DNA of 44,143 nt from CAYTZA01 sp964442365. GTDB taxonomy: Bacteria; Patescibacteriota; Minisyncoccia; Phycocordibacterales; DAORIS01. Shown one piece after another: positions 34,489 through 43,202 of the stretch. The DNA lies in assembly GCA_964442365.1 (NCBI GenBank), contig CAYTZA010000003.1:1-44143 (forward strand), given 5' to 3'. Position numbers and translations under genes: made by a program. Under the pieces are notes generated by a model. The model saw nothing but the letters and a program-made list of their open reading frames with translations. It was not told where the DNA came from and searched no databases. How positions within the stretch are numbered: position 1 is the stretch's first letter; each line of letters begins with the position of its first letter.

Positions 34489-34511
34489 ATATACTAGAAT
34501 AATATCATCCT
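34489..34511. promoter_or_regulatory. Overlapping divergent promoters in 23 bp
   Basis: For the minus-strand gene, TGA-TATTAT stands 10 nt before its ATG. For the plus-strand gene, TAGAAT (34495-34500) stands 11 nt before its ATG. The two -10 elements overlap, so the promoters should compete. Confidence 0.45.
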
Positions 34512-35909
34512 ATGAAATATGCCGCAATCAATATAATTATTCTTACCTGTATTATTTTATATGGTGGATTCTTACGTTTGTATAATTTAAGTGAACAACC
34601 CTATTGGATGGACGAGGGCTACACCATAACTGCAATTATCGGAACAAACACTGATTACAATTGTCCTATTTATTGCTATACGACTAAACATATCGCCAAA
34701 ATATTAGGCAATGATGCATTTTCTTATCGTTTATTTGCTGTATTTATGGGTATTACCTTTATTATTCTTATATATTTAGTAACAAAAAAACTATTCACCC
34801 CTCCACACGCTCTTGTGGTGGCCACTATTACAAGTTTATCGTATTGGCATATAGCATGGTCAAGACAAGCTAGGTGGTATACCCTATTTCTAATATTTTT
34901 TTGGCTTGCTTTATTTTTGTTTTACAAAACCACAGAAATTAAGCCCTCTAAACAAAAAGTTCTTTACGGACTAGGCACTCTAATCTCTACACTCCTTGCG
35001 ATATACACTCATCAGATTAGTTATATTTTAATCCTTATATACCTACTCTACGCTCTCTATCACAAAAAATATAAAATATTTTCACTGATAACTCTTATGG
35101 GTGCCGTCTTATTGATTTTTTATACAATACCAGTATCACTTAACTACGTTTTGCCATACTACACAAACTTTTTAATAAAAGAATACTGGCTTTTTATCAT
35201 TCTTAGCATATATGGAATACTAACTGTCCCAGAACAATACAAAAAACAAATACATCTACTATGTCTAAGTGCAATCACTTTACTTGTATCACTTGGATTT
35301 TTTAACAATATTGTTAATTATCGATATCTACTAGTTATTACTCCCGCTCTATATATATTAGCCACAGTTGGCTTATTACACATAATACATTCGGTGCGTA
35401 ATTTATATGTAAAAATATGTATAGGTATATTATTTGGTATAGGATTTTTTATAAGTCACGGAATTATCTTTCCTCAAGAAAACTATTTTCTAGAATCAGA
35501 CACTCAAACCGCATCACGTCCGTACTATGCATATACCCCACAACCCGATTGGAATACTGCATATGATTTTATACGTACACATAAAAAACCTACGGATATA
35601 ATTATTTCAAGTGCCCCACAGTTTAACTCCCTCTTTTTTGGAGAATCTGGGTATTGGCTTAATTTTGATTTATGGGGAAATCCTAAAAATATACCCGCGG
35701 AAGATCGTTATGTACGAGCTATATCTATACCAACTCTGGAAAATTTTATAGATATAACCTCAAAATCACACGGATACGTTATGTACGACTATATGGCACA
35801 AGATGGACGTATCTCACCTGATATACTTTCATATATAGAAACAAACCTTGAAAAGGTATTTTTTAAATTTACAAATCCTTATTCACAGATTTGGATATAC
35901 CGATTTTAA
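34512..35909 (+). CDS. GT39/PMT-like membrane glycosyltransferase
   Basis: 465 residues with about ten membrane helices. It has the first-loop acidic motif of the GT-C fold, LRLYNLSEQPYWMDEGYT (Asp-Glu near residues 34-35), typical of ArnT/PMT-like transferases that use lipid-linked sugars on the outer membrane face. A soluble C-terminal part follows (about residue 345 on). It starts a plus-strand run of three genes facing GT4 and GT2 genes; likely a surface glycan or protein glycosylation cluster. Confidence 0.82.
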   Translation: MKYAAINIIILTCIILYGGFLRLYNLSEQPYWMDEGYTITAIIGTNTDYNCPIYCYTTKHIAKILGNDAFSYRLFAVFMGITFIILIYLVTKKLFTPPHALVVATITSLSYWHIAWSRQARWYTLFLIFFWLALFLFYKTTEIKPSKQKVLYGLGTLISTLLAIYTHQISYILILIYLLYALYHKKYKIFSLITLMGAVLLIFYTIPVSLNYVLPYYTNFLIKEYWLFIILSIYGILTVPEQYKKQIHLLCLSAITLLVSLGFFNNIVNYRYLLVITPALYILATVGLLHIIHSVRNLYVKICIGILFGIGFFISHGIIFPQENYFLESDTQTASRPYYAYTPQPDWNTAYDFIRTHKKPTDIIISSAPQFNSLFFGESGYWLNFDLWGNPKNIPAEDRYVRAISIPTLENFIDITSKSHGYVMYDYMAQDGRISPDILSYIETNLEKVFFKFTNPYSQIWIYRF

Positions 35910-35925
35910 TTTATACTATACAAAC

Positions 35926-36933
35926 ATGATTGCTTCAAAAAAATTACAGCTATTTCTTGGTGTTGTTATTCCAATCGCTATTATAGTTGTAATACTTATT
36001 TTAAATGTCAGACCTTTCGGTTATAAAGAACAATATACTCTTATTGCAGGATCAACAGAAGATACTTTTGGAGAACTTTATCTTGAGGGATCAGAAACTC
36101 TAAGCGAGAAGCTCATATCTCCCGACGGAAAATCATATAGAGAATTTTCTCATATTGCTAAAGTTATGTTTCGTCCAACATGGTATCTCAGTACAATAAA
36201 TATTGAAGCGGCAGTAGACGGTGATAACATAGAAATTATTTCTCCACGTACAACATGGAAGCCAGGAGATATTACTTGGACTACACACTGGAATTTTGAA
36301 AAAGAAAAACCTACTGATCTTATTGGTTCAGCTTTTCATTTTGATAGATGCACGTATTTTGATGGAAACAGTAAACTTGATTTGCCTGAATCAGAAAATA
36401 TATTCGAAACAGGACCAATATCAATCTATGCTTCATGGAAACCAGAGAGTGACTACCCTTTTCAACAAATTATTGGAAATTTTAGTTGGGAACTTAGACA
36501 AGATCGTGACGCAGTCACTCTTCAAATCGGTAGAATGGATCATGCAAGTGGTACTACTCACTTTGTACGTTATCCTATACAGCCAGAATTTTTTAATAAA
36601 CAACATACAGCTCTTGCTATCTATAATCCATCAGTAAACGGTGGTTATATGGAATTATACGTAGATAATATATTTGCAGGTAGAACATATTTTGGAGATT
36701 CACATATATTTCCAGACTACAACGAAGGCTTTGGACTTTCTTTTGGAAAAAGTTTTCACACAGGTAGCACCTTTTTTAAAGGCTGCATTTACGATGTTCG
36801 TATAGCTGATTATCCAGTGATTACTCATAGCAATAAAACAAAATTTACTACATACGAACAAGAAAATCGCCTCTTTTTATTGAGTCGTGGCACAAGCACC
36901 TTACGTTCTGTAATTCTCCATGTTACAAAATAA
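35926..36933 (+). CDS. Membrane-anchored LamG/concanavalin-like protein
   Basis: 335 residues from the ATG at 35926; TATACT lies 8 nt upstream. The frame is open back to 35848, but that would overlap the GT39 gene. One N-terminal helix (LQLFLGVVIPIAIIVVILIL), then an outer domain. The segment from about residue 145 on (FHFDRCTYFDGNSKLDLPES, ISIYASWKPES, YVDNIFAGRTYFG, GCIYDVRIADYPV) resembles a LamG-like jelly roll, which usually binds sugars. The last 14 nt overlap the next gene. Confidence 0.78.
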   Translation: MIASKKLQLFLGVVIPIAIIVVILILNVRPFGYKEQYTLIAGSTEDTFGELYLEGSETLSEKLISPDGKSYREFSHIAKVMFRPTWYLSTINIEAAVDGDNIEIISPRTTWKPGDITWTTHWNFEKEKPTDLIGSAFHFDRCTYFDGNSKLDLPESENIFETGPISIYASWKPESDYPFQQIIGNFSWELRQDRDAVTLQIGRMDHASGTTHFVRYPIQPEFFNKQHTALAIYNPSVNGGYMELYVDNIFAGRTYFGDSHIFPDYNEGFGLSFGKSFHTGSTFFKGCIYDVRIADYPVITHSNKTKFTTYEQENRLFLLSRGTSTLRSVILHVTK

Positions 36934-38686
36934 TATAATCATAGGAAGAATATTTGTAGTAAGTTTGGCTTGTATTGCTCTTATCAATATACAAAGCTTT
37001 TTTCAAAAACCACTGCCCTTTTGGATACATACCATACTTATATGTATTACTATGCTTTCTGGAGTATTTATATATTCGCAAAAACAAATTGTAAAAAATA
37101 CTCCGAAATTACAAATACAAAATCGACACACTAGGCTCGTACTTATAACCATACTCGCGGGATCAGCCGTACTCTACCTCTATGGATTAGGACATTATAG
37201 TTTTCAAATGGATGAGTACTACCATGTAGCCGTATCGAAAACATATTTTGAAACAGGAAATATATTCACTATCGGCACAACACCATACACCAGATCTGCA
37301 CTAACTTCACTTATCACAATCGGATCACAATATATATTTTCTAATATATCACCAAATATACCCATCGAATTTGCTTTACGTTTCCCTTTTGCTCTTTGTG
37401 GTCTTATTAGTATATTTTTTGCTTTTAAAATTAGTGAAAAAATTACCACAAAAAGCAACGCTCTGCTTATAACTCTTTTTATAGCGACCGAAACATACCT
37501 CATGTATTTTTTCACCTATACACGATTTTATGCTCTTTCAATAGCACTCATTTTAGCAATGCTCTATCTCTGTATACATAGCAAAAACCGTGGCATAACT
37601 ACATTTATCTGTATCCTTATTTCATATACTGGATATTTATTTGTATCTGAATATTTTTTATTTATTACCTGTTTCTTTGCTCTACTTTTTGTATGGAACT
37701 TTGCCGAAAAAGAACAAAAAAGTCGCCTTCCTTTAATAATTGGTGCTGGGATACTGGCCGGAGCAATTCTTGGAACACTGGTATACAGAGCTAGTATAGA
37801 AAACGTGTACAATCCTTTTGCATGGAATCTAAATACAGGAACAGCCCGAAATATGATGTATTGGTTATATATAAATTACGGACCAATGCTTATTGTTCTT
37901 GTATCTATTTTTATAGGATATCTCTCTACATGGAAATACACGCTTCCTCGTCTAACATCTCAAAATATTATAAATACATACGTCATAACAAACTTTCTTT
38001 TCATATTTATATACGTAGTCAATGTACCTTTCAACTTTACCTTCCGGACAACTCTTTTTGTTTTACCTTGTATTTTTATCTTATATATAATCTATCTGGA
38101 CAAACAATACATACACACCAAAATAGGAATCCTATTTATCATCGGTTTACTCGCAAACAATATCTATATGTCCATAAGATACCACGCAGATTCAGTAGGA
38201 GAACCATATCATCCAACCAAATTAGTATATGAAAAAATTGAAATTATTACTGACACAAAAGATCTTGCACGATACATAGCATCATATAGTGAAACAATAA
38301 AAAAACCCGAAGCGATTATATACATAGGCCTCGGAGATACACTATTACGTTATTATCTTCCTAAACAATTACAAGATATACCGATCACTGCATTTCGTTA
38401 CAGTAGAGAATACGATTCTAGACTATCTGACCTAACTTCTTTTATCGAAGAACATAAAGAACAAAACTTACTCGTTGTTATAAGTGCCAATGCCCTACCT
38501 TACAGAAGAAATGAACTCTATGATCGTATTTACAAAAAGTTTTATGTTACCGAAGCAAATCCATCTCTCTCTTCACATATTAAAGAATCACCATATTTCA
38601 CCAAACTCTACACTGCCAAAGATGGGTATTCACTTATTTATCAAAATAATGCTGGATACATCGCTCCAACCTTTTCTATTGAATAA
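36920..38686 (+). CDS. Second GT39-like membrane glycosyltransferase
   Basis: 588 residues, many membrane helices. The GT-C acidic motif is in GHYSFQMDEYYHVAVSKTY (about residues 95-99). Then come the helices IFSNISPNIPIEFALRFPFA and so on, and a soluble C-terminal part. It overlaps the LamG gene by 14 nt, hence is coupled. Its 3' end overlaps the GT4 gene on the other strand by 46 nt. Acceptor and sugar cannot be read from sequence. Confidence 0.8.
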   Translation: MLQNNIIIGRIFVVSLACIALINIQSFFQKPLPFWIHTILICITMLSGVFIYSQKQIVKNTPKLQIQNRHTRLVLITILAGSAVLYLYGLGHYSFQMDEYYHVAVSKTYFETGNIFTIGTTPYTRSALTSLITIGSQYIFSNISPNIPIEFALRFPFALCGLISIFFAFKISEKITTKSNALLITLFIATETYLMYFFTYTRFYALSIALILAMLYLCIHSKNRGITTFICILISYTGYLFVSEYFLFITCFFALLFVWNFAEKEQKSRLPLIIGAGILAGAILGTLVYRASIENVYNPFAWNLNTGTARNMMYWLYINYGPMLIVLVSIFIGYLSTWKYTLPRLTSQNIINTYVITNFLFIFIYVVNVPFNFTFRTTLFVLPCIFILYIIYLDKQYIHTKIGILFIIGLLANNIYMSIRYHADSVGEPYHPTKLVYEKIEIITDTKDLARYIASYSETIKKPEAIIYIGLGDTLLRYYLPKQLQDIPITAFRYSREYDSRLSDLTSFIEEHKEQNLLVVISANALPYRRNELYDRIYKKFYVTEANPSLSSHIKESPYFTKLYTAKDGYSLIYQNNAGYIAPTFSIE

Positions 38687-39729
38687 TTTGATACATCAGG
38701 AATAGTGATATTAGATGTATTCATAAAATATTCGAGTTTATTTCGCAAATCGTTGATATCTCCAAGTGTAAAAATAAACTCTGACCCAACAATCTCAACA
38801 TGAGCAGGAATATTTGATACAAGAGGAATACATCCGCAAGAAATAGCTTCTAAAAGTGACATACCGAAGCTTTCTTGACGGCTTGCAGATACAAAAATAC
38901 GAGCCTCAGCGAGATATTTACGCATACGAATATCTTGACGATCAATCCAACCAATAAATTCTCCCCCGCCCATAGATTCCAATTCTTTTCGATATGGACC
39001 GTCACCCACTATAACCAAACTCCATGCTGGATTATTGATCATTTTCATAGCTTCTATAACATCTTGAACGCCTTTATCTTTAATCAAACGACTCATAACT
39101 AGTACTATATTTTTTCTTGAATAGACATCTGATACAGCTTTAACATCCTGATTTATAGAAATAGGATTTGGTATAACTTTTATATGTTCTTTTGAAATAT
39201 GAGGAACGATAGACACAATTCTTTCTTTTAAATATATAGATGGAACAATAATATATTCAGCGGAAAATATAATACTTTTCCATATCGGCGAAATACAACG
39301 ATATAGGTACAAAAAGCGCGGATTGTAATACAAAACGTCACTACCATGTGCATGTATAACATACGGAAGTTTGTATATTTTATTAAGAGCATAAGCTATC
39401 ACACCAGTTGGCACAATAAAATGACAGTGACATATATCATACTTATTTTGTTTTATAAGCATACGAGAATATAAAAAACCTCGTATTATAAAAATAATAT
39501 GCTGCCATGGATACGACCTATCTTTACGCAATCTTCCTGACCACAATCTGTGTACACGCAATCTCTTATTTATTTCTTTACATCGAGACAATCCCCTATA
39601 CCCCATAGTTACAACATCAATATCATATTCACCTGTTTCAGATAAAAAAGTGGCAATTGTACTACTTACAGGACTTGCCCCTCCTCCCACAGGAGGAAAT
39701 TCACAATTAAGCACTAAAACTCTTTTCAT
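38641..39729 (-). CDS. GT4-family glycosyltransferase
   Basis: 362 residues, GT-B fold. N-terminal CEFPPVGGGASPVSSTIATF as in GT4 enzymes, HAHGSDVL in the middle, and the C-terminal nucleotide-sugar domain with VMSRLIKDKGVQDVIEAMK, LVIVGDGPYRKELE and SASRQESFGMSLLEAISCGC (the E-x7-E signature). Cytoplasmic, builds glycans from nucleotide sugars. Its ATG overlaps the GT2 stop by 4 nt. Confidence 0.92.
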   Translation of the reverse strand: MKRVLVLNCEFPPVGGGASPVSSTIATFLSETGEYDIDVVTMGYRGLSRCKEINKRLRVHRLWSGRLRKDRSYPWQHIIFIIRGFLYSRMLIKQNKYDICHCHFIVPTGVIAYALNKIYKLPYVIHAHGSDVLYYNPRFLYLYRCISPIWKSIIFSAEYIIVPSIYLKERIVSIVPHISKEHIKVIPNPISINQDVKAVSDVYSRKNIVLVMSRLIKDKGVQDVIEAMKMINNPAWSLVIVGDGPYRKELESMGGGEFIGWIDRQDIRMRKYLAEARIFVSASRQESFGMSLLEAISCGCIPLVSNIPAHVEIVGSEFIFTLGDINDLRNKLEYFMNTSNITIPDVSNYSIEKVGAMYPALF

Positions 39730-40658
39730 GTGCGAACAATATTTTTAATATAATATCTTTTTTCAAAAGGAGAGACATGCGTATGTATACGCATCAATAA
39801 ATCAATCACGATACCGAAACTAAAACAGATTACGCTCGCCAAAAAAAGAAAACCTGTTATAAAAAACCAACCATTTCGATTAAGACTTAGATTCCACATG
39901 ATTTTTCCATAGACAGACCACATACCAGTAATCACACCACCGGCAAAAGCCCCGAAACTTATATACCCAAACAAATGCAGTGGTCTCTCAGAATATTTAT
40001 ATATAAACCATATATAAAGAAGATCTATGAGACCCCTTATAGTTTTAGTTATTCCATATTTACTTGAACCATGCAATCTTTCTCTATGATGGACCTCTTT
40101 TTCTCCTATACGATACCCTTTCCAACGAAGTAAGGTAAGAATATATCTGTGCATTTCGCCACCAATATCCAAACTCTTTATTGATGCTTTATTATAAACA
40201 CGCAAAGAACAACCCGAATCATGAATAGGGTCTGCTATAAATATTATTCTCAAAAATCGACCGACACGTGTAAATACTCGTACTAAAAATGGATCCCTTC
40301 TATGAACTCTCCATCCAGCAACTACGTCATATTGTTTTGCGTGAAGAAGCTCTATAAGATTGGCAATATCTCGTGGATCATTTTGTCCATCAGCATCTAG
40401 CGTTACAACAATATCTCCTGTTGCATGTTTAAAACCAGCGTCCAAAGCAGTAGCTTGTCCATATCGACGTTGAAGATTGATTAGTGTTATAGAATTAAGC
40501 TTTTCTATTTCTTTTATCGAAGAATCGGTACTGCCGTCGTTTATATATATAATTTCATAATCCTTCGTAAGAGCTTCGATACAAGGAACGATTTCAGCGT
40601 GTAGATTGGCTATAGATTTCTCTTCATTGAATACAGGAATGATAACAGATATACGCAT
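39726..40658 (-). CDS. GT2-family (DPM/GtrB-like) glycosyltransferase
   Basis: 310 residues. N-terminal GT-A domain: ISVIIPVFNEEKSIANL, IIYINDGSTDSS, VVTLDADGQNDP (DxD). Two C-terminal membrane helices (GYISFGAFAGGVITGMWSVY and WFFITGFLFLASVICFSFGI). The layout matches dolichol/undecaprenyl-phosphate sugar synthases, which would supply lipid-linked donors for the two GT39 enzymes. TGT-TATACT lies 6 nt before the ATG. Confidence 0.92.
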   Translation of the reverse strand: MRISVIIPVFNEEKSIANLHAEIVPCIEALTKDYEIIYINDGSTDSSIKEIEKLNSITLINLQRRYGQATALDAGFKHATGDIVVTLDADGQNDPRDIANLIELLHAKQYDVVAGWRVHRRDPFLVRVFTRVGRFLRIIFIADPIHDSGCSLRVYNKASIKSLDIGGEMHRYILTLLRWKGYRIGEKEVHHRERLHGSSKYGITKTIRGLIDLLYIWFIYKYSERPLHLFGYISFGAFAGGVITGMWSVYGKIMWNLSLNRNGWFFITGFLFLASVICFSFGIVIDLLMRIHTHVSPFEKRYYIKNIVRT

Positions 40659-40673
40659 GTTAGTAGTATAACA
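40659..40673 (-). promoter_or_regulatory. Extended -10 of the GT2-GT4 unit
   Basis: TGT-TATACT, ACTAAC, then the ATG at 40658, directly downstream of the terminator of the 16-codon unit. Confidence 0.65.
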
Positions 40674-40676
40674 AAT

Positions 40677-40725
40677 AAAAAAGGCCCCAGTCTCTTGCGA
40701 TTGTATTCGCTAAAAACTAGGACCT
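40677..40725 (-). terminator. Terminator of the 16-residue peptide unit
   Basis: Minus strand: an 18-nt arm from AGGTCCTAG pairs with an arm ending GGGGCCT around the loop AATACAAT, with several G-U pairs and one mismatch, then TTTTTT. A long stem for such a tiny transcript. Confidence 0.88.
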
Positions 40726-40749
40726 TGTGAAGAAACACTGATGTTGGCG

Positions 40750-40800
40750 TCAGCATAGAGCCATAAACACCAACACCGTGAGGATTAAGATCTTCCTCAT
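40750..40800 (-). CDS. 16-residue hydrophobic peptide with strong expression signals
   Basis: The ORF reads MRKILILTVLVFMALC then TGA. A strong SD (AAAGGAGG) stands 7 nt before the ATG, a near-ideal promoter 28 nt upstream, and a long terminator 25 nt after the stop. No other gene is in the transcript (about 140 nt). The peptide is a basic start plus a hydrophobic stretch ending in Cys. It resembles small hydrophobic type I toxins such as Ibs by size and composition only, or a lipoprotein-like signal sequence without a body. It could also be a leader peptide on a small RNA. No sequence homology can be claimed. Confidence 0.55.
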   Translation of the reverse strand: MRKILILTVLVFMALC

Positions 40801-40828
40801 GTTTCTCCTCCTTTCTGCCTCTGTATAT

Positions 40829-40856
40829 ATTATATCACATACAGCCATATTGTCAA
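40829..40856 (-). promoter_or_regulatory. Consensus sigma-70 promoter of the 16-residue peptide unit
   Basis: TTGACA (40856-40851), 16-nt spacer, TATAAT (40834-40829) on the minus strand: both hexamers perfect. Confidence 0.85.
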
Positions 40857-40868
40857 ATACCCTAAATG

Positions 40869-42641
40869 CTACCATGATTTCTTAACCAAAACCTCAAGCT
40901 TTTCAATATCAGCCTCTATTTTTTTAAGACCAAGCTCAAAGAATTTTGGATCTCTTACATTTATACCAATTCCAGAAAAAATATCCTCTGGAGAGGCACT
41001 ACCACCAGCAGAAAGAAAATCTCTAATCTTTTTTTCAAAATCTTTATCTTTCTTATACATCACATACAAAGCATCAGAAATCAAAGCGCCAAAAGCATAT
41101 GAATACACATAGAAAAACCGACGAATGTGATTCCAAGAAACAAAAAAGTAACCATCGTCTTCAGTAAGTTTAAATTGTGGCCCAAGATACGAATTCATAT
41201 GTTTATTTAAAAGCAACACTATATCTTTTTTGGATATACTACCCTTCTCTCTAATCTGCATGTGAAGTTCATACTCAAAATTGAAACAAGCGATTTGACG
41301 AAACACTGTTGAGACAGAGTCACTGATCTTATTATGCAAAGCAACAATTTGTTCTCTAGGAGATAGCGTCGGTAAAAGTTCGTCAAAAACAAAGTTTTCA
41401 AAAAGAGTACTTGCTACCTCAGCTGCTGATATTGTGTAGTCTTGATAGAGTGGAGATTGTGCTTTAGACAATTCCGAATGAAAAGAATGCCCCATCTCAT
41501 GAGCAAGGATTGTAATAGATCGAAAATCTGGCGTATGGTTCAAGAGCATCATGGTAGGAATCTTTCCTCCTCCAGCAGAATATGCACCCCCACGCTTACC
41601 AACTTTTGGAAAAACATCGACATGTCCTTTGATAAAAAACTGTTCAAACATGTTTCCGTATATAGGATCTACTTTATTAAAAGCTTTTTGTACGATATCA
41701 AAAGCCTTCTCAAATGAAATCTGTGTTGTATTGTCACCGACTGAAGCACCACGATCCCAATATGTAAGTGTTTTCAGACGAAGCATCTTTGCTTTGATGG
41801 CATAAAAACGGTGACCTATTTTAAAATTCTTTGTCACTGTTGATACTAAATTTTCAACAGTATCAAGCTCATTTTGATACCCGCACACAGTAGCTTCATA
41901 TGGTTTTGTATACCCACGCAATTCGTCTTCTATCTTTTTACCAGTGACAATAGCGTTAATCTCACTTTCAGCAATATCTCCAAGTGACATAAGAGCTGTA
42001 TTTATACTTTTTCCAAGAACATGACGATCTTTGGTAGATAATCCAAAAATTATAGACTGCGCCTCTGTCAAAGGCAATTGTTTACCCTTCCAAGTAACAG
42101 TTTTAGTGTTTAGTATTTTTTCAGTACCTTGTACCCACAATCGATGGGCTGGCATAGAAATCATTGTAAGAAGTTGTTCTTCTTTTTCAGTAAGGACATG
42201 TTTGCTTTGTTCAAAAATACATTTTAAAAAATATCGATAGTGTGACAGTACTTTACTTGCGAGATATTTTTTCTGAAGACGAGATTCAATATGTGTAAGT
42301 GCGAGCGTGAAAAAAACTAATTTATTTGATTGTTTATTTAACCACTCTGTTGTACTAGCAAGATGTGCACGTACTGCGGCATCACTACTATCAATATCTA
42401 GTCGAAAAAAGAAGTATTTAAAAGGTTTATGTACTGGAAGATCTAGTAGAGTTTCATAATCTTTTAAAGCCTTTAATAATTTCTTTTCATCTATAAGATA
42501 GTCTTTTTTATATGCGTATTTTTTAACAAAGGCATCATAGTCTTTCTCCACCAATTCCATATCTTTTTTAATCTGTGGATCTGTATCACTTTTGTAAAAA
42601 AGATTGAGATTCCATTTTGTCTGTATTTGTTTTGTATTCAT
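40869..42641 (-). CDS. pepF: Oligoendopeptidase F (M3 family)
   Basis: Cytoplasmic zinc metallopeptidase that cleaves oligopeptides. It has 590 residues from the ATG at 42641, near the usual 600. An M3 N-terminal helical part (WNLNLFYKSDTDPQIKKDM) precedes the catalytic site ILAHEMGHSFHS (HExxH), and the third ligand Glu lies in SAAEVASTLFENF. The frame is open to 42716 over the terminator of the upstream gene, so the longer starts are unlikely. An extended -10 (TGT TATCCT) lies 8 nt before the chosen ATG. Confidence 0.93.
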   Translation of the reverse strand: MNTKQIQTKWNLNLFYKSDTDPQIKKDMELVEKDYDAFVKKYAYKKDYLIDEKKLLKALKDYETLLDLPVHKPFKYFFFRLDIDSSDAAVRAHLASTTEWLNKQSNKLVFFTLALTHIESRLQKKYLASKVLSHYRYFLKCIFEQSKHVLTEKEEQLLTMISMPAHRLWVQGTEKILNTKTVTWKGKQLPLTEAQSIIFGLSTKDRHVLGKSINTALMSLGDIAESEINAIVTGKKIEDELRGYTKPYEATVCGYQNELDTVENLVSTVTKNFKIGHRFYAIKAKMLRLKTLTYWDRGASVGDNTTQISFEKAFDIVQKAFNKVDPIYGNMFEQFFIKGHVDVFPKVGKRGGAYSAGGGKIPTMMLLNHTPDFRSITILAHEMGHSFHSELSKAQSPLYQDYTISAAEVASTLFENFVFDELLPTLSPREQIVALHNKISDSVSTVFRQIACFNFEYELHMQIREKGSISKKDIVLLLNKHMNSYLGPQFKLTEDDGYFFVSWNHIRRFFYVYSYAFGALISDALYVMYKKDKDFEKKIRDFLSAGGSASPEDIFSGIGINVRDPKFFELGLKKIEADIEKLEVLVKKSW

Positions 42642-42658
42642 GTGTTGCAAGGATAACA
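42642..42658 (-). promoter_or_regulatory. Extended -10 of pepF
   Basis: TGT-TATCCT, 8 nt, then the ATG at 42641. It directly follows the T run of the upstream terminator. Confidence 0.5.
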
Positions 42659-42659
42659 T

Positions 42660-42693
42660 AAAAAAATCCCCCGAGATTATATACTCAAGGGAT
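42660..42693 (-). terminator. Terminator of the 144-residue unknown gene
   Basis: Minus strand ATCCCTTGAG and CTCGGGGGAT form a 10-bp stem (two wobble pairs) around TATATAAT, then TTTTTTT. The stop codon of the gene (42685-42687) lies in the 5' arm. Confidence 0.85.
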
Positions 42694-43119
42694 ACGGTAA
42701 TCAAATAGCAGATCACCTTCTACCATCTCCGCACCATCCAAACACTCTATTCTCCATCGATCGCCCAGAGAAGCAATACCGAGAGCCATCGATACTGATT
42801 TGGGTCCTTCAACCAAAAAAATATTATTCCTACCAGTACCCAATAAATATAGGGGTTTATTAGGATCATTACTCTCCATTAAGGCGCACACAATACAAAG
42901 AGGTACCACACGATATCCACGAAGTGCCGCTAGGGCTGGACAGTTATCTTGAACATGAGACCAAAACAAACTACCCGCACCATCTACGATTCGTATCTCA
43001 GGCTCAATAGCAGACAAACGCCTACACAAACTAGGACATATCGTGCATATATCAGAGTGTTTGATATGCCATACAACAAATGAAAACAAAAATGATTCTC
43101 TTTTACCATCTACCAACAT
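42685..43119 (-). CDS. Unknown Cys-containing protein (144 aa)
   Basis: Not recognised. 144 residues, no clear membrane helix. Cysteines fall in pairs: DICTICPSLC near residues 24-33, DNCPAL near 57, LCIVCALM near 73-80 and IECLDG near 126. A zinc site or disulfides are possible. GGAGG stands 7 nt before the ATG, and a promoter-like TTGACG-N17-TAGAGT lies upstream. It has its own terminator, so it is a single-gene unit like the other SD-type loci. The candidate small RNA starts about 200 nt upstream on the same strand and ends about 85 nt before this gene. Confidence 0.65.
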   Translation of the reverse strand: MLVDGKRESFLFSFVVWHIKHSDICTICPSLCRRLSAIEPEIRIVDGAGSLFWSHVQDNCPALAALRGYRVVPLCIVCALMESNDPNKPLYLLGTGRNNIFLVEGPKSVSMALGIASLGDRWRIECLDGAEMVEGDLLFDYRIP

Positions 43120-43202
43120 ATGATTACCTCCATAAAAAGGTTGCCGAACAAAACCCTAGAAACTCTATCCGTAAAAACATATAACGTCAAATATAGATGC
43201 CA

